Shown here: in pieces, positions 1 through 7,442 of the stretch
Layout of the letters: each line of letters starts with the position of its first letter
How positions within the stretch are numbered: the stretch's first letter is position 1
NCBI GenBank assembly: GCA_038316995.1
Contig: JBBQAZ010000014.1
Span: forward strand, 1 to 21,610
Reading direction: 5' to 3'
DNA: 21,610 nucleotides
Source: JAXHNE01 sp038316995
GTDB taxonomy: Bacteria > Patescibacteriota > Saccharimonadia > Saccharimonadales > JAXHNE01
Made by a program: the position numbers and the translations under genes
The notes under the pieces: generated by a model
Seen by the model: the letters and a program-made list of their open reading frames with translations, nothing else
Databases searched by the model: none
Told to the model about the DNA's origin: nothing

Positions 1-194
1 CGGAATCGTTGAGCGATGTGCTTAAGACGTCGTTTCATTGCAAACCTATTTTCTAGTAGTTCTGCCTCAAGTTCTGCTGTTGTTTCGTTAGAAACATGAT
101 CCCTTGGTTCATTCGCATTATATAAATATTGCTCAAAAAAAACTTTTGGGTGTTTTTGCTGTTTGTTTTTTATTGCGCTGTATGAATGCGACAT
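1..194 (-). CDS. Unrecognised protein, N-terminal 64 residues (runs off the window)
   Basis: An open frame on the minus strand starts with ATG at 194-192 and stays open to the window edge, giving 64 codons. The start follows an AGGTGAT ribosome-binding-site-like sequence (plus 196-202 region). The peptide begins MSHSYSAIKNK and continues with a charged, probably helical stretch rich in Glu, Lys and Arg (TAELEAELLENRFAMKRR). No domain is recognisable and no function is proposed. It is divergent from the gene at 493. A plus-strand frame at 104-340 overlaps it but has no ribosome-binding site and an unnatural Cys/Leu/Phe-rich composition, so the minus-strand reading is preferred. Confidence 0.6.
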   Translation of the reverse strand, partial: MSHSYSAIKNKQQKHPKVFFEQYLYNANEPRDHVSNETTAELEAELLENRFAMKRRLKHIAQRF

Positions 195-429
195 ATATCA
201 CCTTTCGTTATTTGCCTTATAGAACAAAGCCTAGCAGTTTCGGTAACACCCTCCTTCCCAATGATGTGCGTCATAATGTTGGCTTACTACCAAGTATCAT
301 AGTTATAATGCTTTCGGTTGTCTGTGCGCGTCATCACTAGCTTGCAGTCTACTATGCATATAATAAGTCTATTATGCCCAGAAATTAGTAGACCACCAGT
401 GTCTCATTTATCTCGTTTACTCTCAAAAC

Positions 430-438
430 TGCTATAAT
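430..438 (+). promoter_or_regulatory. Extended -10 promoter for the 493 gene
   Basis: TGCTATAAT is a perfect extended -10 (TGnTATAAT). No good -35 lies 17 bases upstream. The expected transcript start is near 445, leaving a leader of about 48 bases that carries a GAGGAGG ribosome-binding site at 483-489. Confidence 0.6.
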
Positions 439-492
439 ATGATACAAGGTCTGAGTTACAGACTGTTTTTCTGTGAATTTATGAGGAGGAAA

Positions 493-1158
493 ATGACAAG
501 TCCAAATGAAATGGCCGGACAGGGCACATATAGAACAATCAGTACACTTGGTGTTGGCTTTGCGCCTACTCGAACACCGGCTAAGCAACTTAGTTTGGTG
601 GAACGGCTAGAGTTAAAGCCACGAGATTTGCGCGATCCGTTCTTAAGAACAGCCCAGAAACGCTGGGATTCTATTTACTTTGATAAACACTACACAAGGG
701 AAAGCAATGGGACGAGTTTTGTCGATGCTAAAACGTCCCATATAGGAGAACACATCGCGAAAGCACTCAAAAAGGTGCGATTGCTTGCTGCGGAACCGGA
801 AAATGTATTCTTTATTGAAGCCGTGCGCAACGAAGCGTTGCCCGACTCTGCCATATATAGAACTCAGCTTGCAAACACCCTCGGCTACAACATTCGCATG
901 GGTCTAGGCTCGGCAACAAATAAATCCAGCGACCTTCAAGTTGCTAAAGACTATCTAATAGATGCATTGCCGCAGCACTACACCGAACCACAAGAACACC
1001 AGTCGCGCGATGCAAGCCTACGATCTCTTGTAAGAAACGAAGGAATCCCGGCATTACACATGGCCCACTTAGTTCTTTGTAACTATTTTGATATCGAACC
1101 ACAACAAGCTCACCTTGATCGGCTTACACTTCCGTCTGAAATTATAAGCGTGAGTTAG
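493..1158 (+). CDS. Unrecognised 221-residue protein
   Basis: A soluble-looking protein with no signal peptide or membrane segment. ATG 493 is chosen because GAGGAGG lies three bases upstream; the longer frame to 439 would place the start inside the promoter region. The N-terminal 35 residues are low in hydrophobics. The middle (about residues 80-130) looks helical, with a KKVRLLAAEPENVFFIEAVR stretch, and the C-terminal third has another helical block ending in IEPQQAHLDRLTLP. It resembles no family I can name. It ends two bases before the 3' end of pyrH, which is read the other way, and no terminator separates the two. Confidence 0.6.
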   Translation: MTSPNEMAGQGTYRTISTLGVGFAPTRTPAKQLSLVERLELKPRDLRDPFLRTAQKRWDSIYFDKHYTRESNGTSFVDAKTSHIGEHIAKALKKVRLLAAEPENVFFIEAVRNEALPDSAIYRTQLANTLGYNIRMGLGSATNKSSDLQVAKDYLIDALPQHYTEPQEHQSRDASLRSLVRNEGIPALHMAHLVLCNYFDIEPQQAHLDRLTLPSEIISVS

Positions 1159-1160
1159 CT

Positions 1161-1865
1161 CTAGCTGACTTTTGTACCGATTGCATCGCCTTCAATTACG
1201 CCAGAGATATTTCCTGCGACCATAGCATCAAAAACAATTACAGGCATTTTTTGCTCCATGGCTAGCCCTAGAGCGGCCTTGTCCATGACTTTAATGGCAC
1301 TATTTTCTACTGCACTTTGGTAATCGAGTTCTTTAAATCTCACTGCATCGTCAAATTCTGTTGGGTCTTTATCGTACACACCGTCCACTTTTGTTGCCTT
1401 TAATACTGCTTCACAGCTTAATTCAAGTGCCAAGTTTACAGCCGCCGTATCATGCGTAAAGTATGGGCGCCCAAGACCGCCAGCGATCAGAACTACGCGA
1501 CCACGTTCTAAATGTTTTTCTGCGAGTCTAAAAGAATACGATTCTGCTATTTGTTCGGCATAAATATTGCTTAAGCAACGCGTCTTTAACCCTTCTGATT
1601 CAAATATATCAGTAAGTGCCATTGCATTTATAAGTCCTGAAAGCATGCCCATTTGGTCTCCAGTTACACGTTTAATTCCATGACCGGCAACGTCTGCACC
1701 TCTCACCATATTACCTCCGCCAACTACCACCAGAATTTCACATCCGTTGGATTGTGCGGACTTAATTTCTGCTGCGAAGTATTTAGCCGTATCTAAATCT
1801 ACTCCAAATTCGTGTTTTCCAGCTAGCTGTTCACCGGATATTTTTAGTAAAACTCTTTTGTACAT
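1161..1865 (-). CDS. pyrH: UMP kinase
   Basis: UMP kinase phosphorylates UMP to UDP with ATP in pyrimidine nucleotide synthesis; bacterial enzymes are cytoplasmic hexamers of the amino-acid-kinase fold. The 234 residues match the usual length of about 235-245. Visible motifs are the N-terminal LLKISGE with Lys8, the GGGN phosphate loop (residues 49-52), TGDQMG (68-73) in the UMP site, and GGLGRPYFTHDTAA (129-142), equivalent to the GTGNPFFTTD(S/T)AA loop of other PyrH proteins. KVDGVYDKDP near residue 160 is also typical. ATG 1865 follows a TGTTACAAT extended -10 by eight bases, so the mRNA is probably leaderless. The usual neighbours tsf and frr are absent. Confidence 0.96.
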   Translation of the reverse strand: MYKRVLLKISGEQLAGKHEFGVDLDTAKYFAAEIKSAQSNGCEILVVVGGGNMVRGADVAGHGIKRVTGDQMGMLSGLINAMALTDIFESEGLKTRCLSNIYAEQIAESYSFRLAEKHLERGRVVLIAGGLGRPYFTHDTAAVNLALELSCEAVLKATKVDGVYDKDPTEFDDAVRFKELDYQSAVENSAIKVMDKAALGLAMEQKMPVIVFDAMVAGNISGVIEGDAIGTKVS

Positions 1866-1873
1866 TGAGTTTT

Positions 1874-1882
1874 ATTGTAACA
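1874..1882 (-). promoter_or_regulatory. Extended -10 of pyrH
   Basis: On the minus strand the sequence reads TGTTACAAT, eight bases before the pyrH ATG. That spacing puts the transcript start at or just before the start codon, with no room for a ribosome-binding site. Confidence 0.6.
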
Positions 1883-1954
1883 GAAACCCATCTGCGACAT
1901 ATTCTTAAACATAAGCATTTTTCTGATCGAGCAATGAAGGATATGCTATAGACT

Positions 1955-2446
1955 ATGAGCAAACACCAAGCGCGTTTTACATATGAACAGGCAATATTAC
2001 CGGAATTTCTGGAAATACCGACATTATGCGATATGGTTCCAGGCGATATCTATAGCGTTAGCGATGAGCATTTTGTAGTAGACGAACATCGACGTTGTTG
2101 GCTGGACGGAAATGCTGAATTCTCATCTGAATTTGAAGGATGGGGCAACGAGATTACTATTATTCGCTTGAACGAAGGCTATGTTGTCGACTTATCTCAA
2201 GAGGAAACGAAGGAAGCTCGTTTCAGTCCAACATCTGCAGATGATATACGAGATGAGATTGGAGACAACTTACTGCCAGTAATTGGATTTATTATTAGCA
2301 ACAAGGATCTATTGGATTTTGATGTTCAGTTTCACGAGCAAATTGGGCGCCATTACGTTGGTAAAAAGATTCGAAAACAGGTTAAAAAACAGCTTAACCA
2401 ATCACAGATGCTAGCTAAAATTTCAATAGAAGAAAAAACTAACTGA
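1955..2446 (+). CDS. Unrecognised 163-residue acidic protein
   Basis: A soluble protein beginning MSKHQARFTYEQ. The first 90 residues are acidic, with several short predicted beta segments; the last 40 are basic and helical (HYVGKKIRKQVKKQLNQ). No signal peptide, membrane segment or catalytic motif is visible. TATGCT at 1942-1947, or the overlapping TGCTATAGA, lies so close upstream that the mRNA would be leaderless. It precedes the exonuclease III gene by 12 bases in the same direction, but that gene has its own -10, so co-regulation is uncertain. No function is proposed. Confidence 0.65.
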   Translation: MSKHQARFTYEQAILPEFLEIPTLCDMVPGDIYSVSDEHFVVDEHRRCWLDGNAEFSSEFEGWGNEITIIRLNEGYVVDLSQEETKEARFSPTSADDIRDEIGDNLLPVIGFIISNKDLLDFDVQFHEQIGRHYVGKKIRKQVKKQLNQSQMLAKISIEEKTN

Positions 2447-2452
2447 TACAAT
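2444..2452 (+). promoter_or_regulatory. Extended -10 of the repair operon
   Basis: TGATACAAT (TGn plus TACAAT) ends six bases before ATG 2459, the spacing expected if transcription begins at the start codon. It overlaps the stop of the preceding gene (TGA at 2444-2446). Confidence 0.6.
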
Positions 2453-2458
2453 AATTAC

Positions 2459-3250
2459 ATGAAGATTTATTCGTGGAATATGAATGGGATTAGGGCTGTA
2501 ATACGTAAAGAGTTATTAATGCCCTTTATAAATGATCACCAACCGGACATTTTATGCATTCAAGAAACAAAGGCACAACAGGGGCAAGCAGAAATTGACC
2601 TCCCAGAATATGAAGAATATTGGAATAGTGCAGAAAAAAAGGGCTACAGCGGAACAGCAATTTTTACTAAGATTAAACCAATAAAAGTCGTAAACAATAT
2701 TCCAGAAAAATATATAAAAGATAGTGGGCTCGGCGCCGACGGCTATGGAGACGCAAACAAAGAGGGCAGGGTAATCGCAGCAGAGTTCGACGATTTTTAC
2801 GTTGTAACCTGCTATACCCCAAACGCGAAGGACAAGTTAGCGCGCATAGAACTCAGGCAAGACTGGGATAAGGCTATTATTGCTTACTGTGCGGACTTGC
2901 AAAAGAAAAAGCCAGTTATTTATTGCGGAGATATGAACGTTGCTCACCACGAAATTGACTTAGCACGTCCTAAAGAAAACGAAGGCAATAAAGGTTTTTC
3001 CCGCCAAGAACGCGACGGATTTGAAAATTGGTTGTCGGCTGGATTTGTAGATACATTTAGAATGTTTGAAACTGGGGGAGAATACTATACCTGGTGGACA
3101 GCTTGGGGTGGAGCGCGGGACAGAAACGTTGGGTGGCGGATTGATTACTTTTTGGTATCAAGCATTCTCCAAGAACGTATTGAAAGCGCGCAAATCCACG
3201 CAGATGTCATGGGCTCAGATCACTGTCCAGTAAGTATTGAGATTAACTAA
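2459..3250 (+). CDS. xth: Exodeoxyribonuclease III / AP endonuclease
   Basis: A member of the exonuclease III family, which cuts DNA at abasic sites and trims 3' ends in base-excision repair. The 263 residues fit the family length of about 250-270. Catalytic and metal residues are visible: Asn7 in SWNMNGIR, Glu36 in IQETK, Asp158 and Asn160 in CGDMNVAH, Asp229 in WRIDYFLVS, and the final SDHCPV motif with His255. FSRQERDGF and the WW-rich WWTAWGGARDRNVGWR stretch are typical of the XthA branch. It is probably translated from a leaderless mRNA. Its TAA shares one base with the ATG of the Nudix gene (TAATG), so the two are translationally coupled. Confidence 0.95.
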   Translation: MKIYSWNMNGIRAVIRKELLMPFINDHQPDILCIQETKAQQGQAEIDLPEYEEYWNSAEKKGYSGTAIFTKIKPIKVVNNIPEKYIKDSGLGADGYGDANKEGRVIAAEFDDFYVVTCYTPNAKDKLARIELRQDWDKAIIAYCADLQKKKPVIYCGDMNVAHHEIDLARPKENEGNKGFSRQERDGFENWLSAGFVDTFRMFETGGEYYTWWTAWGGARDRNVGWRIDYFLVSSILQERIESAQIHADVMGSDHCPVSIEIN

Positions 3251-3747
3251 TGCCCGAAATAGTAACTTTAGTTGACGAAAATGATAACCCTGTTGGAACC
3301 AAAGATAGAGCATTATTGGGCGAAGATGACAGATGGCGGATAGTCACTGTCTGGGTGCTCAATTCGAATAACGAACTGCTTATCGCCAAAAGATCTATGA
3401 ACAAAAAAACAAATCCAGGTAAATGGGGGCCATCAGTTGCCGGTACTGTTGAGGACGGCGATAGCTACAGGGAAACCGCACTACGCGAAGTTCAAGAGGA
3501 AATTGGCGTTACACTTTCCTTAATAGATGGTGCACTTATTATGCACGATGAAGACTTAGGTTCTCGCGCAAACAAAAACTTCATAGCTCATACGGAATTA
3601 CCGATTGAGGCTTTTACGATTCAAGCAGAAGAAGTGGACGCCATTGCATGGATATCCATTCCAGAATTGTTAAGAGAAATTAAAGAGATTCCTGAAAAAT
3701 ACTTACTAGGAATGGAATCGATCATAGGGGTTATCGAAAATGAATAA
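3250..3747 (+). CDS. Nudix hydrolase, IPP-isomerase-like branch
   Basis: Nudix proteins hydrolyse nucleoside diphosphates linked to another group. The Nudix box lies at residues 65-87, GTVEDGDSY... to REVQEEIGV. The first Glu of the consensus Gx5Ex7REUXEEXGU is replaced by Asp71, a conservative change; the metal-binding REVQEE core is intact. The opening VTLVDENDNPVGTKDR and the VWVLNSNNELLIAKRS strand resemble the YfcD / isopentenyl-diphosphate-isomerase-like group, but an isomerase function cannot be claimed. It overlaps the exonuclease stop by one base and the next start by eight bases (ATGAATAA), so it sits inside a tight operon. Sanitation of damaged nucleotides fits the context but is inferred. 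Confidence 0.88.
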   Translation: MPEIVTLVDENDNPVGTKDRALLGEDDRWRIVTVWVLNSNNELLIAKRSMNKKTNPGKWGPSVAGTVEDGDSYRETALREVQEEIGVTLSLIDGALIMHDEDLGSRANKNFIAHTELPIEAFTIQAEEVDAIAWISIPELLREIKEIPEKYLLGMESIIGVIENE

Positions 3748-4657
3748 GGACGAGTTCACCAATCATGTATTGCATTTGGCTGTAAACGAGCAGCATTCAC
3801 TTTATGTGCAAGACTGGGGAAATCCAGATGCAAAAGTTCCGATTATTTCACTGCACGGTGGACCAGGTGGGCAGTCCAAAGACTCGCACAAAGGTGATTA
3901 CGACCCATCTAAGCAACGTGTAATTTTCTATGACCAACGTGGATGCGGTCAAAGCCTCCCGTATGGCAGTCTGGAAGACAACACTATAGATGACTTAATA
4001 AGCGACATCACAGCAATAGCCGATAAACTAGGAATTCAAAAGTTTGTCTTGAAGGGACAGTCGTGGGGATCTTGTCTTGCTCTAGCCTATGGAATTAAGC
4101 ATCCTGACAGAGTTATTGGAATGGTAATTGGTGGCGTTTTTACAGGTTCAAAATCAGAAATTGACTGGCTGCAAAATGGTCTGTTTGAGACATTTTACCC
4201 GGATGCTTGGCAGAATTATCTTAATGAAACTCCAAAAACGCACAGAGGCAACCCCAGTGCTTATCATTTTGACAAAGTTTTTAATGGGAACGAAAGCGAA
4301 CAGAAAAAGTCAGCCTTTGCCTACCAATCTCTGGAAGGAAGCATAATCAAGCTTGACGATAGAACGCGGCAAACAGATTATGAAGAATACGATCCAAGCG
4401 GGATCAAAATAGAGCTGAACTATATGAAACATAACTGTTTTATGCCTAATAATCACATACTCAGCAACGCATATAAATTAACTATGCCAATTACAATTAT
4501 CCAAGGAAGATACGACATGGTCTGTCCTCCAAAAACTGCCTTTGAGCTGCATGAACAATTACCAAATAGTCAGCTTTACACTACGCTTAGTGGCCACGCG
4601 TCAGAACACGAAGACGTCCAACTCAAACGTCAAGCTATCTCATATCTAACTAATTAA
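3740..4657 (+). CDS. Prolyl-iminopeptidase-like alpha/beta hydrolase
   Basis: An alpha/beta-hydrolase-fold protein of peptidase family S33. Residues 39-44 are HGGPGG, the oxyanion-loop signature of prolyl iminopeptidases. FYDQRGCGQS (63-72) is equally characteristic. The nucleophile is Ser108 in GQSWGS, where most family members have GGSWGS. Asp259 in GRYDMVCPP and His286 in SGHASEHE complete the triad. The 305-residue length is normal, and no signal peptide is present, so it should act in the cytoplasm on N-terminal-proline peptides; the exact substrate is not certain. It overlaps the Nudix gene by eight bases. A six-base hairpin-like ACAGTAGTGATATACTGT spans the stop region and next promoter. 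Confidence 0.88.
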   Translation: MNKDEFTNHVLHLAVNEQHSLYVQDWGNPDAKVPIISLHGGPGGQSKDSHKGDYDPSKQRVIFYDQRGCGQSLPYGSLEDNTIDDLISDITAIADKLGIQKFVLKGQSWGSCLALAYGIKHPDRVIGMVIGGVFTGSKSEIDWLQNGLFETFYPDAWQNYLNETPKTHRGNPSAYHFDKVFNGNESEQKKSAFAYQSLEGSIIKLDDRTRQTDYEEYDPSGIKIELNYMKHNCFMPNNHILSNAYKLTMPITIIQGRYDMVCPPKTAFELHEQLPNSQLYTTLSGHASEHEDVQLKRQAISYLTN

Positions 4658-4663
4658 CAGTAG

Positions 4664-4672
4664 TGATATACT
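4664..4672 (+). promoter_or_regulatory. Extended -10 of the DUF84 NTPase gene
   Basis: TGATATACT (TGn plus TATACT) ends six bases before ATG 4679. The TGA-plus-hexamer arrangement and the six-base gap are the same as at 2444-2452, supporting a leaderless start. Confidence 0.6.
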
Positions 4673-4678
4673 GTTGTA

Positions 4679-5221
4679 ATGAGTGAGGCTATAAGAATTC
4701 TTGTTGCATCTCAAAACAAGGTAAAATCTGCTGCGACTTTTGACGCCTTTAATGAATATTTGAATACTGAGTGTTCCGTGGAATTATCCAAAGATCCGAT
4801 TAAAAGCGGTGTTGCCGACCAGCCACTGAGCTTAGTTGAAACTGCACTTGGCGCAGTGAACAGAATTTCACAAATTTCTAAAAATCCAAATTACGACTAT
4901 TTTGTTGCAGTTGAAGGCGGAATGTACAGTGTGGCAATCAATGGAATAAAACAATGGTACGAAAGTGCCTGTGCGGCAGTCGCCACGCCAAACACGAAAC
5001 CAAGTGTTGCCTTTGGGCCGGCATATCCTGTTCCAAAAAAATTATCAGTGCACATAGAAAAGGGACTAGATCTTAATCAAGCGATGGAAATCGAGACAGG
5101 CATCAAGGAAATTGGTAATTCTGTTGGATTTAATGGTTGGCTCACAAACGACAGATTTGATCGCCGCAGAGCATCAAGCCAGGCAGTCATACTAGCTTTG
5201 TACGGACATAGTCATGGGTAA
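4679..5221 (+). CDS. yjjX: Inosine/xanthosine triphosphatase (DUF84, YjjX-like)
   Basis: Family members hydrolyse non-canonical purine nucleoside triphosphates such as ITP and XTP. The 180-residue protein has the expected start, ILVASQNKVKSAAT (residues 7-20), which forms the substrate loop. It also has SGVADQPLSLVETALGAVNR (43-62), AVEGGMY (77-83) with the acidic metal ligand, and the conserved C-terminal block FNGWLTND.RFDRR leading to an AVILAL helix. The role is nucleotide-pool cleaning in the cytoplasm. It has its own -10 and overlaps the next gene by eight bases (ATGGGTAA), so the promoter probably serves the HAD and NnrD-like genes too. Confidence 0.9.
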   Translation: MSEAIRILVASQNKVKSAATFDAFNEYLNTECSVELSKDPIKSGVADQPLSLVETALGAVNRISQISKNPNYDYFVAVEGGMYSVAINGIKQWYESACAAVATPNTKPSVAFGPAYPVPKKLSVHIEKGLDLNQAMEIETGIKEIGNSVGFNGWLTNDRFDRRRASSQAVILALYGHSHG

Positions 5222-5939
5222 ACAATTTGCAGTTTTTGATATTGATGGGACTCTGTTTAGGAGTGGTCTTTATCGTGAAGTGTTTAACAAGCTGATTGAT
5301 ATGGGTGCTTTACCTGAGTCACTACAAGACAGTTTGTCTGACAAGCAAAATGCCTGGCGTCGTCGATCGCATGGTAGAGCTTTTAAAGAATTTGAGCAGT
5401 CTATGGCCGAGCTTATGGACGAACATCTGCCGCGTTTGAAAATTTCCGATTTTGACATTGCCGCAGAACAAGTTATTGCAGAACATAAAGATGACGTGTA
5501 CGTCTACACCCGCGACCTTGCTCGTCAACTTAAAAAGCAGGGGTATTATATGATTGCGATTTCGGGCTCACAAAAAGAGCTGGTAGAACCATTTGCCAAA
5601 CATTATGGTTTTGATACGTGGGTTGGGCAAGAGTTTGAGCGGGGCGAAGAATATTTCACGGGCAACATTGTAAAAACACACAAAAATAAAGGTCCACTGC
5701 TTCAAAAAGTAATTGAAACGAAAAAACTCGACAGGACAGGAAGTATAGCCATTGGAGATTCTAGTGGCGATATTGACCTATTTAATGCAGTCGAGACGCC
5801 AATTGTATTTAACCCAGATCAAGACTTGCTTACGCTTGCTAAAAAGAATTCATGGAATATTGTTGTTGAGCGTAAAAATGTTATCTATAAACTTACTCAT
5901 AACGGGGATCACTATGAACTTGAGACTTCAAACACCTGA
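5214..5939 (+). CDS. HAD-superfamily phosphatase, class IB (SerB-like)
   Basis: All four HAD motifs are visible. Motif I is DIDGTLF at 9-15, with nucleophile Asp9 and acid Asp11. Motif II is ISGS at 116-119. The motif III Lys159 lies in HKNKGPLL. Motif IV is GDSSGDIDLF at 181-190, with the metal-binding aspartates. The helical cap between motifs I and II and the motif IV wording place it with the HAD-IB phosphoserine-phosphatase-like group. At 241 residues it is a typical length, without a membrane segment. The real substrate cannot be read from sequence. It overlaps its upstream neighbour by eight bases and its downstream neighbour by 26. Confidence 0.88.
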   Translation: MGKQFAVFDIDGTLFRSGLYREVFNKLIDMGALPESLQDSLSDKQNAWRRRSHGRAFKEFEQSMAELMDEHLPRLKISDFDIAAEQVIAEHKDDVYVYTRDLARQLKKQGYYMIAISGSQKELVEPFAKHYGFDTWVGQEFERGEEYFTGNIVKTHKNKGPLLQKVIETKKLDRTGSIAIGDSSGDIDLFNAVETPIVFNPDQDLLTLAKKNSWNIVVERKNVIYKLTHNGDHYELETSNT

Positions 5940-6690
5940 GAAACCATTATTTCCTGACATGCTTTGGAGTAAGCCGGAGAATAAAAACATAGCGGGTAAG
6001 TTGCTGATTATCGGGGGCAATTCGTTTGGTTTTGCTGCTGTTGGCGAGGCGTACGAACAAGCTGTAAAGGCCGGAGTTGGCGAAGTTCGGGTATTGTTGC
6101 CTGATGCAATTCAAAAATTTGCTGGTGTCGTGTTTGAGCACGCACTATTTGCTAAAACAAATCCTTCCGGAAGCTTTTCTAAAGACGCGCTTAAATCGTG
6201 CTTAGAAGCCGCTGAATGGGCAGATGGGGTGCTCGTTGTTGGAGACGTAAGCCGAAATGCAGAGACAGCTGCAATGTTAGAGCAGTTCGCAATACATTAC
6301 AAAGGAATTCTTACTACTACAAAAGATGCACTTGAGCTACTTTTAAAACATTCAAATGAAATACTGATGAGAAAAAACACGAACCTTATTATGACAATGG
6401 CCGATTTACAATTAGCCGCCAAGCAAAATCACTTTGATGAACTATTGAATCATGAAAGCTCCATAGAAACTTTTGCTGATAGATTAGTTAATTTTTCAAA
6501 TGAAATTGAATCAAACATTATTGTAAAGCGTCAAGATTTTATATTTGTTGCATGCAAAGAGCAACTAAGCCTAACTAGCGTGAACGACACAACTAAATGG
6601 CGCATTGCAAAATCTACAAAAGCCACTATTTGGCATATTCAAAATCCTAATAAGTCATTTGAAGCAATTACAACGGCACTAATAGTATAG
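5914..6690 (+). CDS. Degenerate NAD(P)H-hydrate-dehydratase-like (NnrD/ribokinase-fold) protein
   Basis: ATG 5914 is chosen because GGGGATC lies upstream at good spacing; the frame is open further upstream only because it lies inside the HAD gene. The 258 residues begin with LFPDMLWSKPENKNIAGKLL, then IIGGNSFGFAAVGEAYEQAVKAG (about 32-54), and GVGEVRVLLPD. This matches the N-terminal nucleotide-fold start of ADP-dependent NAD(P)HX dehydratase (the YjeF C-terminal domain). The later part has the expected order, including DGVLVVGDVSRN and GILTTTKDALELL, but I cannot find the catalytic GxGD region that the family uses near the C terminus. It may be an inactive or repurposed relative. It is the last gene of the operon. 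Confidence 0.6.
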   Translation: MNLRLQTPEKPLFPDMLWSKPENKNIAGKLLIIGGNSFGFAAVGEAYEQAVKAGVGEVRVLLPDAIQKFAGVVFEHALFAKTNPSGSFSKDALKSCLEAAEWADGVLVVGDVSRNAETAAMLEQFAIHYKGILTTTKDALELLLKHSNEILMRKNTNLIMTMADLQLAAKQNHFDELLNHESSIETFADRLVNFSNEIESNIIVKRQDFIFVACKEQLSLTSVNDTTKWRIAKSTKATIWHIQNPNKSFEAITTALIV

Positions 6691-6715
6691 TTAGTCTTGT
6701 TATTTTATATATTTG

Positions 6716-6724
6716 TGAGATAAT
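6716..6724 (+). promoter_or_regulatory. Extended -10 of the 6731 gene
   Basis: TGAGATAAT (TGn plus GATAAT, one mismatch to TATAAT) ends six bases before ATG 6731, again predicting a leaderless transcript. Confidence 0.55.
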
Positions 6725-6730
6725 ATATTT

Positions 6731-7417
6731 ATGAAGTATGGAGAAACCTTATTGCAAGTTGGCTTCTTCACAGAGCGCACACCAGCACTAGAGAGGATTG
6801 AACGAATAGAATTTCTGGAAGAGCAAATTGCGATCCGGGGCGTACAAACACACACGGACTTAGCAGACAGCGCTAAAGGGCTTGTGGCAAATACCGCAAA
6901 AGCCCTCCTGAGCAGACGCGATCCAGCAGAATCCACCTGCCTAACGCTTGATGCGGCGCGTACTCTTAGCGATACAGTACTCCAAAGTGACGAACTTACA
7001 GAGACCAAAAAGGGGATTGGTGACAGTGTTGAGGTTGCACTGCATAATTTAATTATCTGGGGCATTGTTAATCAAAATCAAGGACGTTACGTCAGAATGG
7101 CAACAGAGATTGAAGACGCAAGCAGTATGTTTGGACGTCGCGAAGGATACGACATAGTTTATAGAACTGACCGAAGAAAATGGAAACTACAAGCTAAAAG
7201 TTCACTTAGAATTAGTAACACGAATATGTACGAAAGTGATGTAGTCGTGATATCGCCAGACGTTTTAATGCGTGATTCTGAAGGCAAGGCCAAGGATATT
7301 CATCATTACATCGTCAATGATGATGGCGAAAAACTCTCTGGAATGTGGCAAAATCTTATTTACGAACTAAGGAATCAAAAGGCAGATAACCTTCGAGGCT
7401 ATAGACAAGTCGTCTAG
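6731..7417 (+). CDS. Unrecognised 228-residue protein with a possible PD-(D/E)XK-like core
   Basis: No family is recognised with confidence. The N-terminal half is helical (residues 15-110, with ERIERIEFLEEQIAIRG and a GDSVEVALHNLIIWGIVNQ segment that could be a winged-helix-like or capping region). The C-terminal half contains GYDIVYRTDRRKWKLQAKSS (139-158): an Asp (141) in one strand followed 13 residues later by a QxK (154-156). This spacing and the alternating hydrophobic pattern recall the D...(E/Q)xK core of PD-(D/E)XK nucleases, but it is only a motif-level resemblance. The gene ends ten bases from the tRNA-Leu 3' remnant, so it borders the rearranged tRNA locus. Confidence 0.6.
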   Translation: MKYGETLLQVGFFTERTPALERIERIEFLEEQIAIRGVQTHTDLADSAKGLVANTAKALLSRRDPAESTCLTLDAARTLSDTVLQSDELTETKKGIGDSVEVALHNLIIWGIVNQNQGRYVRMATEIEDASSMFGRREGYDIVYRTDRRKWKLQAKSSLRISNTNMYESDVVVISPDVLMRDSEGKAKDIHHYIVNDDGEKLSGMWQNLIYELRNQKADNLRGYRQVV

Positions 7418-7426
7418 CTTTGCTTT

Positions 7427-7442
7427 CGGAGGAGGGACTTGA
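7427..7442 (-). pseudogene. tRNA-Leu 3' remnant (T-loop position 55 into the acceptor stem)
   Basis: Sixteen bases are identical to the 3' part of the intact tRNA-Leu (7586-7601 in the same orientation). Read on the minus strand it starts TCAAGTCCC, that is with T55 of the T-loop, and runs into the acceptor stem before losing identity. The intact tRNA has GAGGGT before this point; here GTAAAG stands instead. The remnant begins ten bases after the stop of the upstream gene. It complements the 5' remnant at 7797-7861, which ends at T54. Confidence 0.8.

Noticed and set aside
104..340. Plus-strand open frame of 78 codons
   Set aside because: It has no ribosome-binding site, an odd Cys/Phe-rich composition, and overlaps the better-supported minus-strand gene start at 194.
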